64,000 bases of DNA from NCBI GenBank assembly GCA_016776605.1, contig JADHTB010000015.1, positions 31,097 through 95,096 on the forward strand. The letters run 5' to 3'. Of this stretch, positions 33,587 to 42,334 are shown piece after piece; the stretch's first letter is position 1; each line of letters begins with the position of its first letter. This DNA comes from Alphaproteobacteria bacterium. Its GTDB lineage: Bacteria; Pseudomonadota; Alphaproteobacteria; GCA-2731375. The position numbers and the translations under genes are program-made. The notes below the pieces were generated by a model. That model worked only from the letters and a program-made list of their open reading frames with translations, was not told the origin of the DNA and did no database searches.

Positions 33587-34690
33587 TTAACCCCAAACGT
33601 CCTCGGCAACTTCCACCACCAGGCGCAGCTTGGCCATCTCGTCCTCCACGGTGATCTTGTTGCCGTGGTGGGTGGAGGAGAAACCGCATTGCGGGCTGAG
33701 GCACAGACGTTCCAGATCGATGAATTGCGCGGCCTCGTCGATCCGGCGCTTCAGGGTGTCCTTGGCCTCCAGCTCCGGGGTTTTCGTGGTGACCAGACCC
33801 AGGACCACGAATTTGTCCTTAGGTACGAAGCGCAAGGGTTCGAACCCTCCGGCCCGCTCGCTGTCGTATTCCATGAACAGAGCATCGATGTTGACGGTGT
33901 TGAAGACCCGCTCCGCGACCGGCTCATAGCCGCCCTGGGCCGCCCAGGTGCTTTGAAAATTGCCCCGGCACATGTGCATGGCCGTTGTCACGTCGTCGGG
34001 CAGGTCGCGGATGGCATCGTTCAAGGCGTTGGCGTAGGTCAGGGCCAGTTCGTCCGCATCGTCGCCCCTGGATTTCAGATTGGCCCGGATATCGTCGTCG
34101 CATAAATAGGCATAGGAAATATCGTCGAGCTGTAGATAGCGGCAGCCCTGGGCTGCCAGATCGCCCAGTTCGGCCCGGTAGGCGGCGGTCAAGTCGGCCC
34201 AGAACTCTGCCAGGTCGGGATAGACCGCCTCCGAGATGCCTTCGCGCCCGGCCCGGAAATGCGCCATGCTGGGGCCGGGCACGGTGAATTTGGCCGTACG
34301 TTCGGTCAGGCCATTCAGATAGGCGAAATGGTCAACCATGACGGGGCGGGAGCGTCCCAGTTTGCCGGTAATCATGGCCCGTGGCGGTTGTTCGTCGCTG
34401 CCCTGAAAGGTCCCCTTGTCCAACGGCGCACCCAGTTCAAAGCCGTCGAAACCGCTCAGGAAATCGAAATGCCACCACGTGCGGCGAAACTCGCCGTCGG
34501 TGATGCCTTGCAGGCCGATGCCTTCCTGTAACGCCACCACCTCGCGGATGCAGCGGTCCTCCTCCGCCGCCAAGGCCGCGGCGCTAATCTCGCCCCGCGC
34601 TGCCTTGCCCCGCGCCTCGTGCAGGACTGCCGGGCGCAACAGGCTGCCGACGTGGTCCGCCCGAAACGGTGGTTTTGCACGTGCCGTCAT
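33587..34690 (-). CDS. Stand-alone cobalamin-independent methionine synthase II family (MetE-core) protein
   Basis: A 367-residue TIM-barrel protein equal to the catalytic C-terminal half of MetE. The zinc ligands are visible: His239 and Cys241 in MHMCRGNF, Glu274 and Cys335 in LSPQCGFSST. ITDGEFRRTWWHFDFLSG and YLQLDDISYAYL are substrate-pocket regions. Without the MetE N-terminal domain it may use a methyl donor other than folate triglutamate or transfer an alkyl group to a thiol. The same fold serves epoxyalkane:coenzyme M transferase. It sits within the molybdenum hydroxylase gene set, which implies a catabolic role rather than methionine synthesis. A second relative is at 47.9 kb. Confidence 0.85.
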   Translation of the reverse strand: MTARAKPPFRADHVGSLLRPAVLHEARGKAARGEISAAALAAEEDRCIREVVALQEGIGLQGITDGEFRRTWWHFDFLSGFDGFELGAPLDKGTFQGSDEQPPRAMITGKLGRSRPVMVDHFAYLNGLTERTAKFTVPGPSMAHFRAGREGISEAVYPDLAEFWADLTAAYRAELGDLAAQGCRYLQLDDISYAYLCDDDIRANLKSRGDDADELALTYANALNDAIRDLPDDVTTAMHMCRGNFQSTWAAQGGYEPVAERVFNTVNIDALFMEYDSERAGGFEPLRFVPKDKFVVLGLVTTKTPELEAKDTLKRRIDEAAQFIDLERLCLSPQCGFSSTHHGNKITVEDEMAKLRLVVEVAEDVWG

Positions 34691-34713
34691 GGGACTAACC
34701 CTCCTTGCGCGGT

Positions 34714-35655
34714 TTAATCGGCATCCAATACCGCTTTGACATCCTTGGGATCGACCGTGAAATCGACACCGGCGCGTTCCTGTTGCAGCAGCATGGAAAC
34801 GCGGGAATCACGATCATCCCAGCCCCGGGCCCGCGCCTCGGTCATTTCCGCTACAGTCGCATTGATCAGGCGCATGGGCACACCGTAGTCACGCCCCAAC
34901 TCGGCTGCCAGGGACACGTCCTTGTGGGCCAGGCGCAGGGCGAAATCCGCCGGGTCGTACTGATTGATCAAATAGTGATCGGCCAGGCTGTCGAAGGTCC
35001 GTTGCCGGCCCCGCGCACCTTGGCGCACCGCCTCGAACAATGCCAGCGGATCAACACCCGCCTTGACGCCAACCGAGAACACTTCCGCCAGGGCCGTCTG
35101 GATGGCGTAACCGGCGGCGTTATGCACCAGTTTGGCCACGGCGCCGGCGCCGATGGGGCCGATATAGCGGACCTGATCGCCCAGGGCATCCAGGGCCGCA
35201 CGGTTGGCCTCGAACACGTCTTTGTCTCCGCCGACCCAGATCGCCAGCTTGCCCGAGGCCGCGCCCTTGGGCCCGCCGCTGACCGGTGCGTCCAGGCAGT
35301 GCAGACCCTTGGCGGCAAAAACCGCGTGGATGCGGCGAACCACGGTGGGCGAGTTGGTGGAAAGATCAAACAGCACCGCGCCAGGCTTCATGCCGGCAAT
35401 CAGGCCGTCGGCCTCGTCCAGGGCCACTGCTTCCACCTCGGGCGGGCCGGGCAGGGAGGTTAGAATTACGTCCGAAGCCGCCGCCAGTTCCCGTGGCGTC
35501 GCCGCCCACTTGGCGCCTGCCGCCAAATGCGGTTCCGCGACCTGACGATGGATGTCATGCACGGTTACATCCATGCCGGCCTTTATAATATTGCTGGCGA
35601 AAGAGGCACCCATGGTGCCAAGGCCGATAAAACCAATTTTTGTCATCTGTCCCAC
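34714..35655 (-). CDS. NAD(P)-dependent oxidoreductase of the 3-hydroxyisobutyrate dehydrogenase family
   Basis: A 313-residue beta-hydroxyacid dehydrogenase. IGFIGLGTMGASFASNIIKAG is the NAD(P)-binding Rossmann loop, DAPVSGGPKGAASGKLAIWVGG the substrate signature, and Lys175 in AKLVHNAAG the catalytic lysine. Members reduce or oxidise 3-hydroxyisobutyrate, tartronate semialdehyde, glyoxylate or 2-(hydroxymethyl)glutarate. The last is known in bacterial nicotinate fermentation, which also starts with a molybdenum hydroxylase, so a similar role is possible but only an inference. An inner ATG at codon 4 is an alternative start. It lies 23 bases upstream of the MetE-core gene in the same run. 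Confidence 0.88.
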   Translation of the reverse strand: MGQMTKIGFIGLGTMGASFASNIIKAGMDVTVHDIHRQVAEPHLAAGAKWAATPRELAAASDVILTSLPGPPEVEAVALDEADGLIAGMKPGAVLFDLSTNSPTVVRRIHAVFAAKGLHCLDAPVSGGPKGAASGKLAIWVGGDKDVFEANRAALDALGDQVRYIGPIGAGAVAKLVHNAAGYAIQTALAEVFSVGVKAGVDPLALFEAVRQGARGRQRTFDSLADHYLINQYDPADFALRLAHKDVSLAAELGRDYGVPMRLINATVAEMTEARARGWDDRDSRVSMLLQQERAGVDFTVDPKDVKAVLDAD

Positions 35656-35658
35656 GCC

Positions 35659-35970
35659 TTACTTTTGGTTTTCAAAAATTTCCAGGGCAACCCGGCCCGC
35701 GTTCACCGCGCAGGGCCAGCCGGAATAGAAGGCGAGATGGGTGATCAACCCGAACAACTCCTCCTTGGTGACGCCGTTGTCGACGGCCCGGGCCATGTGG
35801 CCGCGCAGCTCGTCCGTGCGGTACAGCGCAATCAGCACGGCGACCGTGGCCAGGCTGCGGTCACGCTTGGATAGCTCGGGCTGCTCCCAGACATCGCCGA
35901 ACAGCACCTCGTCGCGCAGCTTGCCGAGCTGTGGGATCAATTCATAAACGGTTTTCTTTTCAGCCATCAC
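35659..35970 (-). CDS. Carboxymuconolactone decarboxylase-family protein
   Basis: A 103-residue alpha-helical protein. ELSKRDRSLATVAVLIALYRTDELRGHMARAVDNGVTKEEL and ITHLAFYSGWPCAVNA match PcaC-type gamma-carboxymuconolactone decarboxylases. The CxxC redox pair of AhpD-like members is absent, so peroxidase activity is unlikely. Many small members of the family have no known substrate. It starts the minus-strand run that continues with the HIBADH-like gene three bases later. The true pca genes lie 8 kb away on the other strand, so it may or may not work with them. Confidence 0.85.
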   Translation of the reverse strand: MMAEKKTVYELIPQLGKLRDEVLFGDVWEQPELSKRDRSLATVAVLIALYRTDELRGHMARAVDNGVTKEELFGLITHLAFYSGWPCAVNAGRVALEIFENQK

Positions 35971-36051
35971 TCGCTCTCCTGGGTTGGAATATGTTATTTT
36001 CCGGCTAAATCATCGCATTCAACCGCGGTAATAAAAAGGGCTGGTTCGAAC

Positions 36052-36987
36052 ATGGCGCATATTTTGGTGACGGGAGCCTCTGGTTTCGTGGGCGCGGCGG
36101 TGGTTGGGGCCTTGGCGGCACGGGGTGATCGGGTGACGGCATTCGATATTGGCGTATCGCCGGCGTTGCGGAAAGTTGCCGGGCAATATGAAAACGTGCG
36201 CCTGGTTATCGGCGAAATTACCGAAGGCCCCATGGTTATGGCCCTGTTTCACGAGGATGCCCCCGATTGCGTCTTTCACGCGGCGGCAATCGTTGGGGTC
36301 ATCGCATCCGTCCGGGCGCCGATCCGGACTTTCGAGGTCAATGTCCAGGGCACCATTAATTTGTTGGAGGCCATGCGCCTGTTCGGCACCCGGCGCATGG
36401 TGCATATGAGTTCGGAAGAGACCTATGGCCCGTTCGAAAGCCCCCTGATCGACGAGAATCATTCGCAAAATCCGCTGCACCCCTACGGGGTTTCCAAGCT
36501 GGCGGTGGAACACCTTGGCCGTGGCTATAAAGAGCGCCATGGCCTGGAGGTCATCCATCTGCGCGCCATCTGGGTCTATGGCCCCGATCTGCCCCGCGTC
36601 CGCGTGCCCAATTCATTCATCGACGCCGCCCTGGCGGGCCGCCCCTTTCATCAACCCTTTGGCGCCGATTTCATCTGCGACCATACCTATATCGACGATG
36701 TGGTGGATGTTGCCGTGCTGGCCATCGACAAGGCGGAGCATCCCCATGACGCCTACAATGTCGGCTCGGGCCAGGGCGTCAGCCTGATGGAAATCGCCGA
36801 CATCGTCGGCGAGATGGTGCCCGGCGCGCAACTAAGTGTCGGCAACGCGCCCTATCGCCATGGCGATGAAAGTTTCAGCGTGGATTGCGTGCGCAAAGGC
36901 GCCCTGGATATCAGCCGGGCCCGCGATGTTCTGGGCTATAGCCCCAAATTCGACATCCGCCGCGGGCTGGAGGCGTTCCTGCCCTAA
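36052..36987 (+). CDS. NAD-dependent epimerase/dehydratase (extended SDR)
   Basis: A 311-residue extended SDR. ILVTGASGFVGAAVVGAL is the GxxGxxG NAD loop, HMSSEETYGPFES gives the catalytic Ser/Thr region, and YGVSKLAVEHL gives the Tyr/Lys pair. HLRAIWVYGPDLPRVRVPNSFIDAAL and YIDDVVDVAVLAIDKAEH are typical of UDP-sugar 4-epimerase/dehydratase relatives. Here it could equally be a non-sugar hydroxyacyl or ketone oxidoreductase. It is divergent from the carboxymuconolactone decarboxylase-like gene across 81 bases and its end overlaps the convergent methyltransferase by four bases. Confidence 0.88.
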   Translation: MAHILVTGASGFVGAAVVGALAARGDRVTAFDIGVSPALRKVAGQYENVRLVIGEITEGPMVMALFHEDAPDCVFHAAAIVGVIASVRAPIRTFEVNVQGTINLLEAMRLFGTRRMVHMSSEETYGPFESPLIDENHSQNPLHPYGVSKLAVEHLGRGYKERHGLEVIHLRAIWVYGPDLPRVRVPNSFIDAALAGRPFHQPFGADFICDHTYIDDVVDVAVLAIDKAEHPHDAYNVGSGQGVSLMEIADIVGEMVPGAQLSVGNAPYRHGDESFSVDCVRKGALDISRARDVLGYSPKFDIRRGLEAFLP

Positions 36988-37568
36988 CTCTTTGGCTGCG
37001 AGTGATCGCGGCTCTCGGAACGCCGGTATGTGTAGACACCATTTTTCTTGCCTGGTTTGGTGAACAAGCCGGATCGAAGAATGGCTGTTGGCACGCCGAA
37101 AGAAACCGGGAACAGCCACACGGCCAAAGTACCGTCTGCTTTTAGAACCCTGTGCATTTCGGGTAACAGTCTGTCCAGTGGCAAGGTGGGGTAGGGGACG
37201 ACGCCAAACAACAAAACCAAATCGACACTTGCCGTTTCCAGTTCCGTTTTCAGGGCATCACGCCTCACCACCTCAACATTCTTCAGGCCCGCATCCTGTA
37301 CTTTCTTTTTAACTCTGTCGACGAAGTCCGACAATGGGTCCATGGCAATGAGGTGTCCGCTGGGGCCGATTATCTCGGCCGCGTGCAGGGTAAAAAATCC
37401 AGTGCCGCAACCCACTTCAAGAACAGTCTGCCCCGATTTGATGTCAGCACCCCGCAACGTCTCCCTCGGATCAAACAACCATTGCCGCAACCGGCTTTCC
37501 ATCGTCGCGCCGGCGGGTTTGAAAAAAAGATTCAGAAACCGCGATCTACCTAGTTTCTCAGCGTCCAT
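36984..37568 (-). CDS. Class I SAM-dependent methyltransferase
   Basis: A 194-residue Rossmann methyltransferase. VLEVGCGTGFFTLHAAEIIG is SAM motif I, HLIAMDPLSDFV motif II and DLVLLFGVVPYPTLPLDRLLPEMHRVLKADGTLAVW motifs IV-VI, close to UbiE/ArsM-like small methyltransferases. The N-terminus MDAEKLGRSRFLNLFFKPAGATMESRLRQWLFDP is basic and may contact membrane or substrate. The acceptor is unknown. It is a single gene with no operon partner, convergent with the epimerase gene. Confidence 0.85.
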   Translation of the reverse strand: MDAEKLGRSRFLNLFFKPAGATMESRLRQWLFDPRETLRGADIKSGQTVLEVGCGTGFFTLHAAEIIGPSGHLIAMDPLSDFVDRVKKKVQDAGLKNVEVVRRDALKTELETASVDLVLLFGVVPYPTLPLDRLLPEMHRVLKADGTLAVWLFPVSFGVPTAILRSGLFTKPGKKNGVYTYRRSESRDHSQPKS

Positions 37569-37700
37569 TTTCGTCTCCCGGTCCAGAAACTACGCTATTT
37601 TTAATATGGGAAACGGCCCGGTAAATTACGACCACATTGGATAGAGCGCATTGGACAGAGCGCGCCCGCCACGGCGCCAGCGTTGCCGACCGAATGTGTC

Positions 37701-38510
37701 CTAAATATTTGGTGGCACGTCCAGTCTGGCCACGATGCCTGCCAGTTCCGGGTTGGGCGCGGGATAACGCTGCATCACCAATGGATCATGACCCGGGATG
37801 ATATGGTCATCGTCGGGCGCCAGGGTGCGTAGTTTCTGGTTGCTCTCCAACATCTCGAACAGATTTTCGTGGGTCAGGAACGGCGTTCCCAGCTCGAAAC
37901 ATTCGTAATAATGCGCCACGTCCGAGGCCAGGACGACCGGGCCGCGCTGGCTTTCGACCCGCACCGCCTGCAGACCACGGGTATGGCCGGGCAGATGATG
38001 CACCGTGACGCCGGGGGCGATCTGTTCTTCACCGGCATGGAAGACGACCCGGTCGCCATAGGTCAGGCGCACCATGTCCAGCACGTCATCCAACTTGAAC
38101 GAATGCCGCATCGCCGGATGGGTCATGGCCCGGCCGGTGACGAAAGACATCTCCTCGTCCTGAATGTGAAAGCGTGCCTTGGGGAACAGATCCAGATTGC
38201 CCGCATGGTCATAGTGCATGTGGGTGATGATCACGTCCTCGATGCTGGCGGCGTCAATATCCAACAGCGCCAGGCCTTCGGCGGGCGAACGCAGAAAGCT
38301 GCGCCCCCTGCCTTCGCCTTCCTCTTTGTCATAGCCCACGTCGATGACGATGGTGCGCTGGTCATTGCGGATCACCCAGATGAAATAATCCATGGCGATG
38401 GGCGCGTCGTGGGGGTCGCCATGCACGAACATGGTGCCGCGCTCTCCCATGCGGTCGCCGTATTTGATGGCGTAAATCTCGTATGGGGCGCTGTGAACGG
38501 TATCCGACAT
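37701..38510 (-). CDS. Metallo-beta-lactamase-fold hydrolase, N-acyl homoserine lactonase-like
   Basis: A 269-residue MBL-fold enzyme. The dinuclear metal motif is His97-x-His99-x-Asp101-His102 in ITHMHYDHAGN, with HHLPGHTRGLQAVRV and VLASDVAHYYECF adding the third His, the bridging Asp and the family-specific Tyr. This is the arrangement of AiiA/AttM lactonases and of related ring-opening hydrolases. The ATG at 38510 follows a GGAGAGGAA ribosome site. No LuxI/LuxR gene is in the window, so it may open a lactone in catabolism rather than quench signals. Confidence 0.85.
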   Translation of the reverse strand: MSDTVHSAPYEIYAIKYGDRMGERGTMFVHGDPHDAPIAMDYFIWVIRNDQRTIVIDVGYDKEEGEGRGRSFLRSPAEGLALLDIDAASIEDVIITHMHYDHAGNLDLFPKARFHIQDEEMSFVTGRAMTHPAMRHSFKLDDVLDMVRLTYGDRVVFHAGEEQIAPGVTVHHLPGHTRGLQAVRVESQRGPVVLASDVAHYYECFELGTPFLTHENLFEMLESNQKLRTLAPDDDHIIPGHDPLVMQRYPAPNPELAGIVARLDVPPNI

Positions 38511-38573
38511 GTCTATTCCTCTCCTAGCTGTTCTCAATATAGTGTAGCATCGACCGGCAGCAGGGGGACTTTT

Positions 38574-39548
38574 ATGCGATATATAATTTACGGTGCCGGT
38601 GGCATCGGCGGCGTTATTGGGGCGCAGCTATTTCAAGGCGGCGTGGACGTGTTGTTGATCGCACGCGGGGCCCATCTACAGGCTATCCAGGAACGGGGCC
38701 TGCATTATCAGACGCCCCATCAAACCGCTACCCTGCCCATCGCGGCGGTGGGGCACCCCCGGGAAATAGACTTTCGGCCGGACGACGTGGTGATCCTGAC
38801 CATGAAATCCCAACATACCCAAGGCGCGCTGGATGATCTGCGGGCCGCCGCGGGTGATGAGATCGCCATATTCTGTTGTCAAAACGGCGTCGCCAACGAG
38901 CGCATGGCCTTGCGCCGGTTCCAAAATGTCTATGCCATGATGGTCTATCTGCCGGCCATGGCGCTGGAACCGGGCATGGTTCAGACCCATGCGGCCCGTT
39001 TGACCGGGGTGCTGGATGCCAGTGTTTATCCCACGGGCAGCAATGACCTGGTGGCCGAGGTGACGGCTACCTTGGAAGGCGTCAATTTCTCCGCCCGGCC
39101 CAACCCGACGGTGATGCGTTTCAAACACGGCAAGCTGATCATGAACCTGGGCAATGCCTTAGCCGCCGTGTCGCCGCCGGGCGATGCCGCAGTGGAAATT
39201 CGCGCCTTGATGCGGGCCGAGGCAGAGGCCTGTTACAGGGCCGCCGGCATCGATTGTGCCTCTCAGGCGGAAGAGAAAGCGCGCCGGGGCGATCTGATGA
39301 AATCGGCCTTGGTGGAGGGGCAGGACCGCGGCGGTGGTTCGTCCTGGCAGAGCATTGTGCGCGGCACGGGAAATATCGAGGCTGATTTCCTGAACGGAGA
39401 AATCGTCCTGCTGGGCCGCCTGCACGGCATTCCCACGCCCGCCAACATGGTTCTGCAACGCCAGGCCAATGCGCTGGCCGCCAGCAAGGGCGCGCCGCAA
39501 AGTATCCCCCTGGCGGATTTACAGCGGATGATCGATCAGGCTGGTTAG
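38574..39548 (+). CDS. Ketopantoate reductase-family protein
   Basis: A 324-residue 2-dehydropantoate 2-reductase homologue. IIYGAGGIGGVIGAQLFQGGVDVLLIARG is the NADPH loop, VILTMKSQHTQGALDDL and CCQNGVANERMALRRF are the family core with the Asn/Lys region, and GNALAAV with SSWQSIVRGTGNIEADFLNGEIVLLGRLHGIPTPANM is the C-terminal catalytic helix. The frame stays open far upstream on this strand, but that part lies antisense to the lactonase gene and has no family match, so ATG 38574 with GGGGGA is the start. The reaction may be ketopantoate reduction or that of a related 2-oxoacid. Stop TAG is repeat-like. Confidence 0.88.
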   Translation: MRYIIYGAGGIGGVIGAQLFQGGVDVLLIARGAHLQAIQERGLHYQTPHQTATLPIAAVGHPREIDFRPDDVVILTMKSQHTQGALDDLRAAAGDEIAIFCCQNGVANERMALRRFQNVYAMMVYLPAMALEPGMVQTHAARLTGVLDASVYPTGSNDLVAEVTATLEGVNFSARPNPTVMRFKHGKLIMNLGNALAAVSPPGDAAVEIRALMRAEAEACYRAAGIDCASQAEEKARRGDLMKSALVEGQDRGGGSSWQSIVRGTGNIEADFLNGEIVLLGRLHGIPTPANMVLQRQANALAASKGAPQSIPLADLQRMIDQAG

Positions 39549-39560
39549 AGCAGTTCCGGT
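39546..39560. repeat. Remnant of the dispersed repeat edge
   Basis: TAGAGCAGTTCCGGT resembles the left edge of the repeat family (TAGAGCAATTCCGAA) and includes the stop of the ketopantoate reductase gene. No partner arm remains. Confidence 0.45.
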
Positions 39561-39561
39561 A

Positions 39562-40359
39562 TCAGTCGTCCGTCGGGCCGAACAGGGGCGGGCGCTTTTC
39601 CAGGAAGGCGCGCATGCCTTCGCGTGCATCGTCAGACAGGATCAACGAGGCCTGTGTCTGATGTTCAAAATCCAGAACCTCATCCAGCGAGGCATTGGCC
39701 GTGGCATAGATGCCGCGTTTTATCGCCGCCAGGGCCTGTGGCGGGCCGCTGGCCAGCCGTTGGGCGAAGGCCTGGACCTGGTCGCGGTAACCCGCAAGGG
39801 GAAAAATCTGATTCAACAGGCCCAGGCGCAAGGCGTCTTCGGCGCGGATGCGGTCACCGGTCATCATCAATTCCATGGCCTTGGCGGCGCCGACCAGCCG
39901 GGTCAGGGAGCCAAAACCGCCCCAGTCGGGGATCAGTCCGATTTTCACGAAACTTTCCGAAAACAATGTCTTCTCACAGCCCAGACGCATATCGCAGGCC
40001 AGGGCCATGTTCATGCCGCCGCCCGCCGCCGGGCCGTTCACCGCCGCGATGACTGGTTGGGGCATGGCGCGCAACAGGCGCACCACTTTTTCCGCGGCCT
40101 CCAACGTGGCTTCCAGCACGCTGGTATCGTTTGCCGCCTGCCATTTCGCCATGGCCGCAATATCGCCGCCAGCGCAAAATGCCTTGCCCGCCCCGGTGAT
40201 AACCACGCAGCGCACGTTGGCGTCAGCGGCGCAATCTTCCAATCTTCGCAGCAATACCGCCCGCATGTCGCCGGCCAGGGCATTCATCGCCTCGGGCCGG
40301 TTCAGGGTGACCGTGGCCACATGGTTGGTAACATCGAAAAGAATATGCGGCGTGCTCAT
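39562..40359 (-). CDS. Enoyl-CoA hydratase/isomerase, PaaG-like
   Basis: A 265-residue crotonase-fold enzyme. FCAGGDIAAM and NGPAAGGGMNMALACDMRL form the oxyanion hole. The usual hydratase glutamates are replaced. FVKIGLIPDWGGFGSLTRLVG instead carries the Asp found in PaaG-type isomerases (relatives read PDSGGT), so isomerase or ring-opening chemistry is likelier than simple hydration. The ATG at 40359 has TGGAGG upstream; the in-frame extension to 40401 runs into repeat R5 and is not used. It is divergent from an amidohydrolase operon across 234 bases. Confidence 0.85.
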   Translation of the reverse strand: MSTPHILFDVTNHVATVTLNRPEAMNALAGDMRAVLLRRLEDCAADANVRCVVITGAGKAFCAGGDIAAMAKWQAANDTSVLEATLEAAEKVVRLLRAMPQPVIAAVNGPAAGGGMNMALACDMRLGCEKTLFSESFVKIGLIPDWGGFGSLTRLVGAAKAMELMMTGDRIRAEDALRLGLLNQIFPLAGYRDQVQAFAQRLASGPPQALAAIKRGIYATANASLDEVLDFEHQTQASLILSDDAREGMRAFLEKRPPLFGPTDD

Positions 40360-40393
40360 GGATGCCTCCAGCCTAATGTCATTTGCCTCATTA

Positions 40394-40496
40394 TAGAGCA
40401 ATTTTCAATTCATCGGAGTCGCTCCCCCGACTTAGAAAATTGGTTCAAATGCTCTATTTTATAAGAGTCCGGGCATGTTTTAACGAAACATGCTCA
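40394..40496. repeat. Dispersed palindromic intergenic repeat, copy R5 (two-module)
   Basis: TAGAGCAATTTT at 40394 faces AAATGCTCTA (40447-40456), with inner hairpin AGTCG (40417-40421) / CGACT (40428-40432). Module 2 is GCATGTTT (40473-40480) / AAACATGC (40486-40493). Unlike other copies it sits between divergent 5' ends, 34 bases before the crotonase start. Confidence 0.85.
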
Positions 40497-40593
40497 GGCA
40501 CCAAATTCATACCTTTGGCTTGCAGCGCCGATGGCCACAGGCCATCATGTGGGACTTGATGAATAGGCAAGATGAATAGGGTGGGGGAAGCTG

Positions 40594-42309
40594 ATGTATG
40601 ATCTGATCATTCGCAATGCGCGGATCGCCGATGGCCTTGGCAATCCGCTGATCGCAGGCGATCTGGCGGTGAAAGACGGCCGCGTCGCCGCCGTGGGTCA
40701 GGTCACGGGCGAGGCGAAGGAGACGCTGGATGCGGGCGGCCAGGTGTTGGCGCCCGGCGTGATCGATCTGCACACCCATTATGACGCGCAGCTGACCTGG
40801 GACCAGACGGCATCGCCCGCCGGCGCCCTTGGAGTGACCACGGTGGTGGTAGGCAATTGCGGCTTTGGCATCGCGCCGGCGCCGCCCGCCCATCGCGACG
40901 CCATCCTGGCCAACCTGGCCGAGGTGGAGGGGATGTCGTTAAAATCCCTGCAGGCCGGCGTCGATACCAATTACGAGACCTTCGGCGACTATATGGATCT
41001 GCTGAAGCGCAAGGGCGTCTATCCCAACGTGGCGGTCCTGGCCTCGCACACCGTATTTCGTACGGCGGTGATGGGTGATGAAGGCTCCACCCGGGCGGCT
41101 ACGGCGGACGAACTGGCCCAGATGCTGGCCCTGTTCCGCGAGGCCATGGATGCGGGCGCCGTGGGTCTGGCCTCGTCCTCGAACGAGAACCACCGGGGCG
41201 CGGGCGGCCTGCCCATCGCTTCACGCCTGGCCGATGATGACGAATTCCGCGCTCTGGTCACCGTCATGGCCGATTACGATCACGGCGTCTTCATGGCCAC
41301 TTTTGGCGAAAAGCACGGCATCCCATTCCTGGAAGATTTGACTAAAATCAGCGGCCGGCCCGGCTGTTATGCGCCGATGTTCCATTTCGCCCATCAACCG
41401 GACCGGGCCAGAAATATCATGCAGGCGGCAGAGGCGGCGCGGGCCCGTGGCCTGCCGGTCTATACCCAGGGTTCCTGCCAACCGTTGAGTTTGGCGTTCA
41501 CTCTGGACCGGGCCTATATCATGAAGGCCATGGCGCCCTGGCCGGCGACCGAGGATCATGATGAATTACGGCAGATTTTCAGGGATCCGGCGTTCCGCGA
41601 TGGCTTCCGCAAGACCCTGGCGTCAAGCGACAGCCAGCATGTCTTCAAAGGCCGTTGGGACTGGGTGCCCATCACCATCACGGGGCTGGAAAAGAACAAG
41701 GATCTGGAAGGGCGCACCGTGGCGGAAGTGGCGGCCGAACGCGGGCAGGACCCCCTGGATTTCTTCCTGGATCTTAGCCTGGAAGAGGATTTCGCCACCA
41801 AGTACACATTCTTCATTTTGAACATGGAAGAAGAGGGCGTCGCCGAACTGCTGGTCAACGACGGCACCCTGATCAGCCTGTCCGATGCCGGGGCCCACAA
41901 TTCCCTGCTCTGCGATGCCGGTTATGCCATGTATCTGTTTGGCCATTGGGTGCGCGAACGCAAGCTGTTCGATCTGCCCCTGGCGATCCGCAAGGTGACG
42001 TCTGACCCGGCCGATGTCTACGGCATCATTGATCGCGGCCAACTTACCCCCGGCGCCTGGGCCGATATGATCCTGTTCGATCCCGAGACCATTTCCATCA
42101 CCAAGATGGAGCGCCACTTTGACCTGCCGGCGGGGGGCGAGCGTTTGCTGCGCCGCGCTCCCGGTCTGATGGGCACCTGGGTCAACGGCGTGCGGGTGTT
42201 CGATGGCGAGGATTATCTGAAAGTGCCGGCGCCCGGTCAGGTTCTGACCAAGTTCTCCGGTACCCAACCTACCCTGGGCATGGGCAGAACCCGCGCCGCC
42301 GCCGAATAG
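40594..42309 (+). CDS. Amidohydrolase, N-acyl-D-amino-acid deacylase (D-aminoacylase) family
   Basis: A 571-residue metal-dependent hydrolase. The N-terminal cap ends at GVIDLHTHYDAQLTWD with metal ligands His60 and His62. VVGNCGFGIAPAPPAHRD contains the Cys that often bridges a metal in D-aminoacylases. Later motifs are SDAGAHNSLL (metal Asp) and KVTSDPADVYGIIDRGQLTPGAWADMILFDP. It should cleave a cyclic or linear amide. It is the first gene of a long plus-strand run that includes LLM, ABM, PcaHG, PcaB and flavin reductase genes, so it may release an aromatic or amino-acid part of the substrate. Confidence 0.88.
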   Translation: MYDLIIRNARIADGLGNPLIAGDLAVKDGRVAAVGQVTGEAKETLDAGGQVLAPGVIDLHTHYDAQLTWDQTASPAGALGVTTVVVGNCGFGIAPAPPAHRDAILANLAEVEGMSLKSLQAGVDTNYETFGDYMDLLKRKGVYPNVAVLASHTVFRTAVMGDEGSTRAATADELAQMLALFREAMDAGAVGLASSSNENHRGAGGLPIASRLADDDEFRALVTVMADYDHGVFMATFGEKHGIPFLEDLTKISGRPGCYAPMFHFAHQPDRARNIMQAAEAARARGLPVYTQGSCQPLSLAFTLDRAYIMKAMAPWPATEDHDELRQIFRDPAFRDGFRKTLASSDSQHVFKGRWDWVPITITGLEKNKDLEGRTVAEVAAERGQDPLDFFLDLSLEEDFATKYTFFILNMEEEGVAELLVNDGTLISLSDAGAHNSLLCDAGYAMYLFGHWVRERKLFDLPLAIRKVTSDPADVYGIIDRGQLTPGAWADMILFDPETISITKMERHFDLPAGGERLLRRAPGLMGTWVNGVRVFDGEDYLKVPAPGQVLTKFSGTQPTLGMGRTRAAAE

Positions 42310-42334
42310 CTTTTTTACAAGGGATATATTGTTT

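Noticed and set aside
37869..38573. Upstream extension of the ketopantoate reductase frame
   Set aside because: It is antisense to the lactonase gene, and the NADPH-loop start at 38574 with GGGGGA fits the family length.
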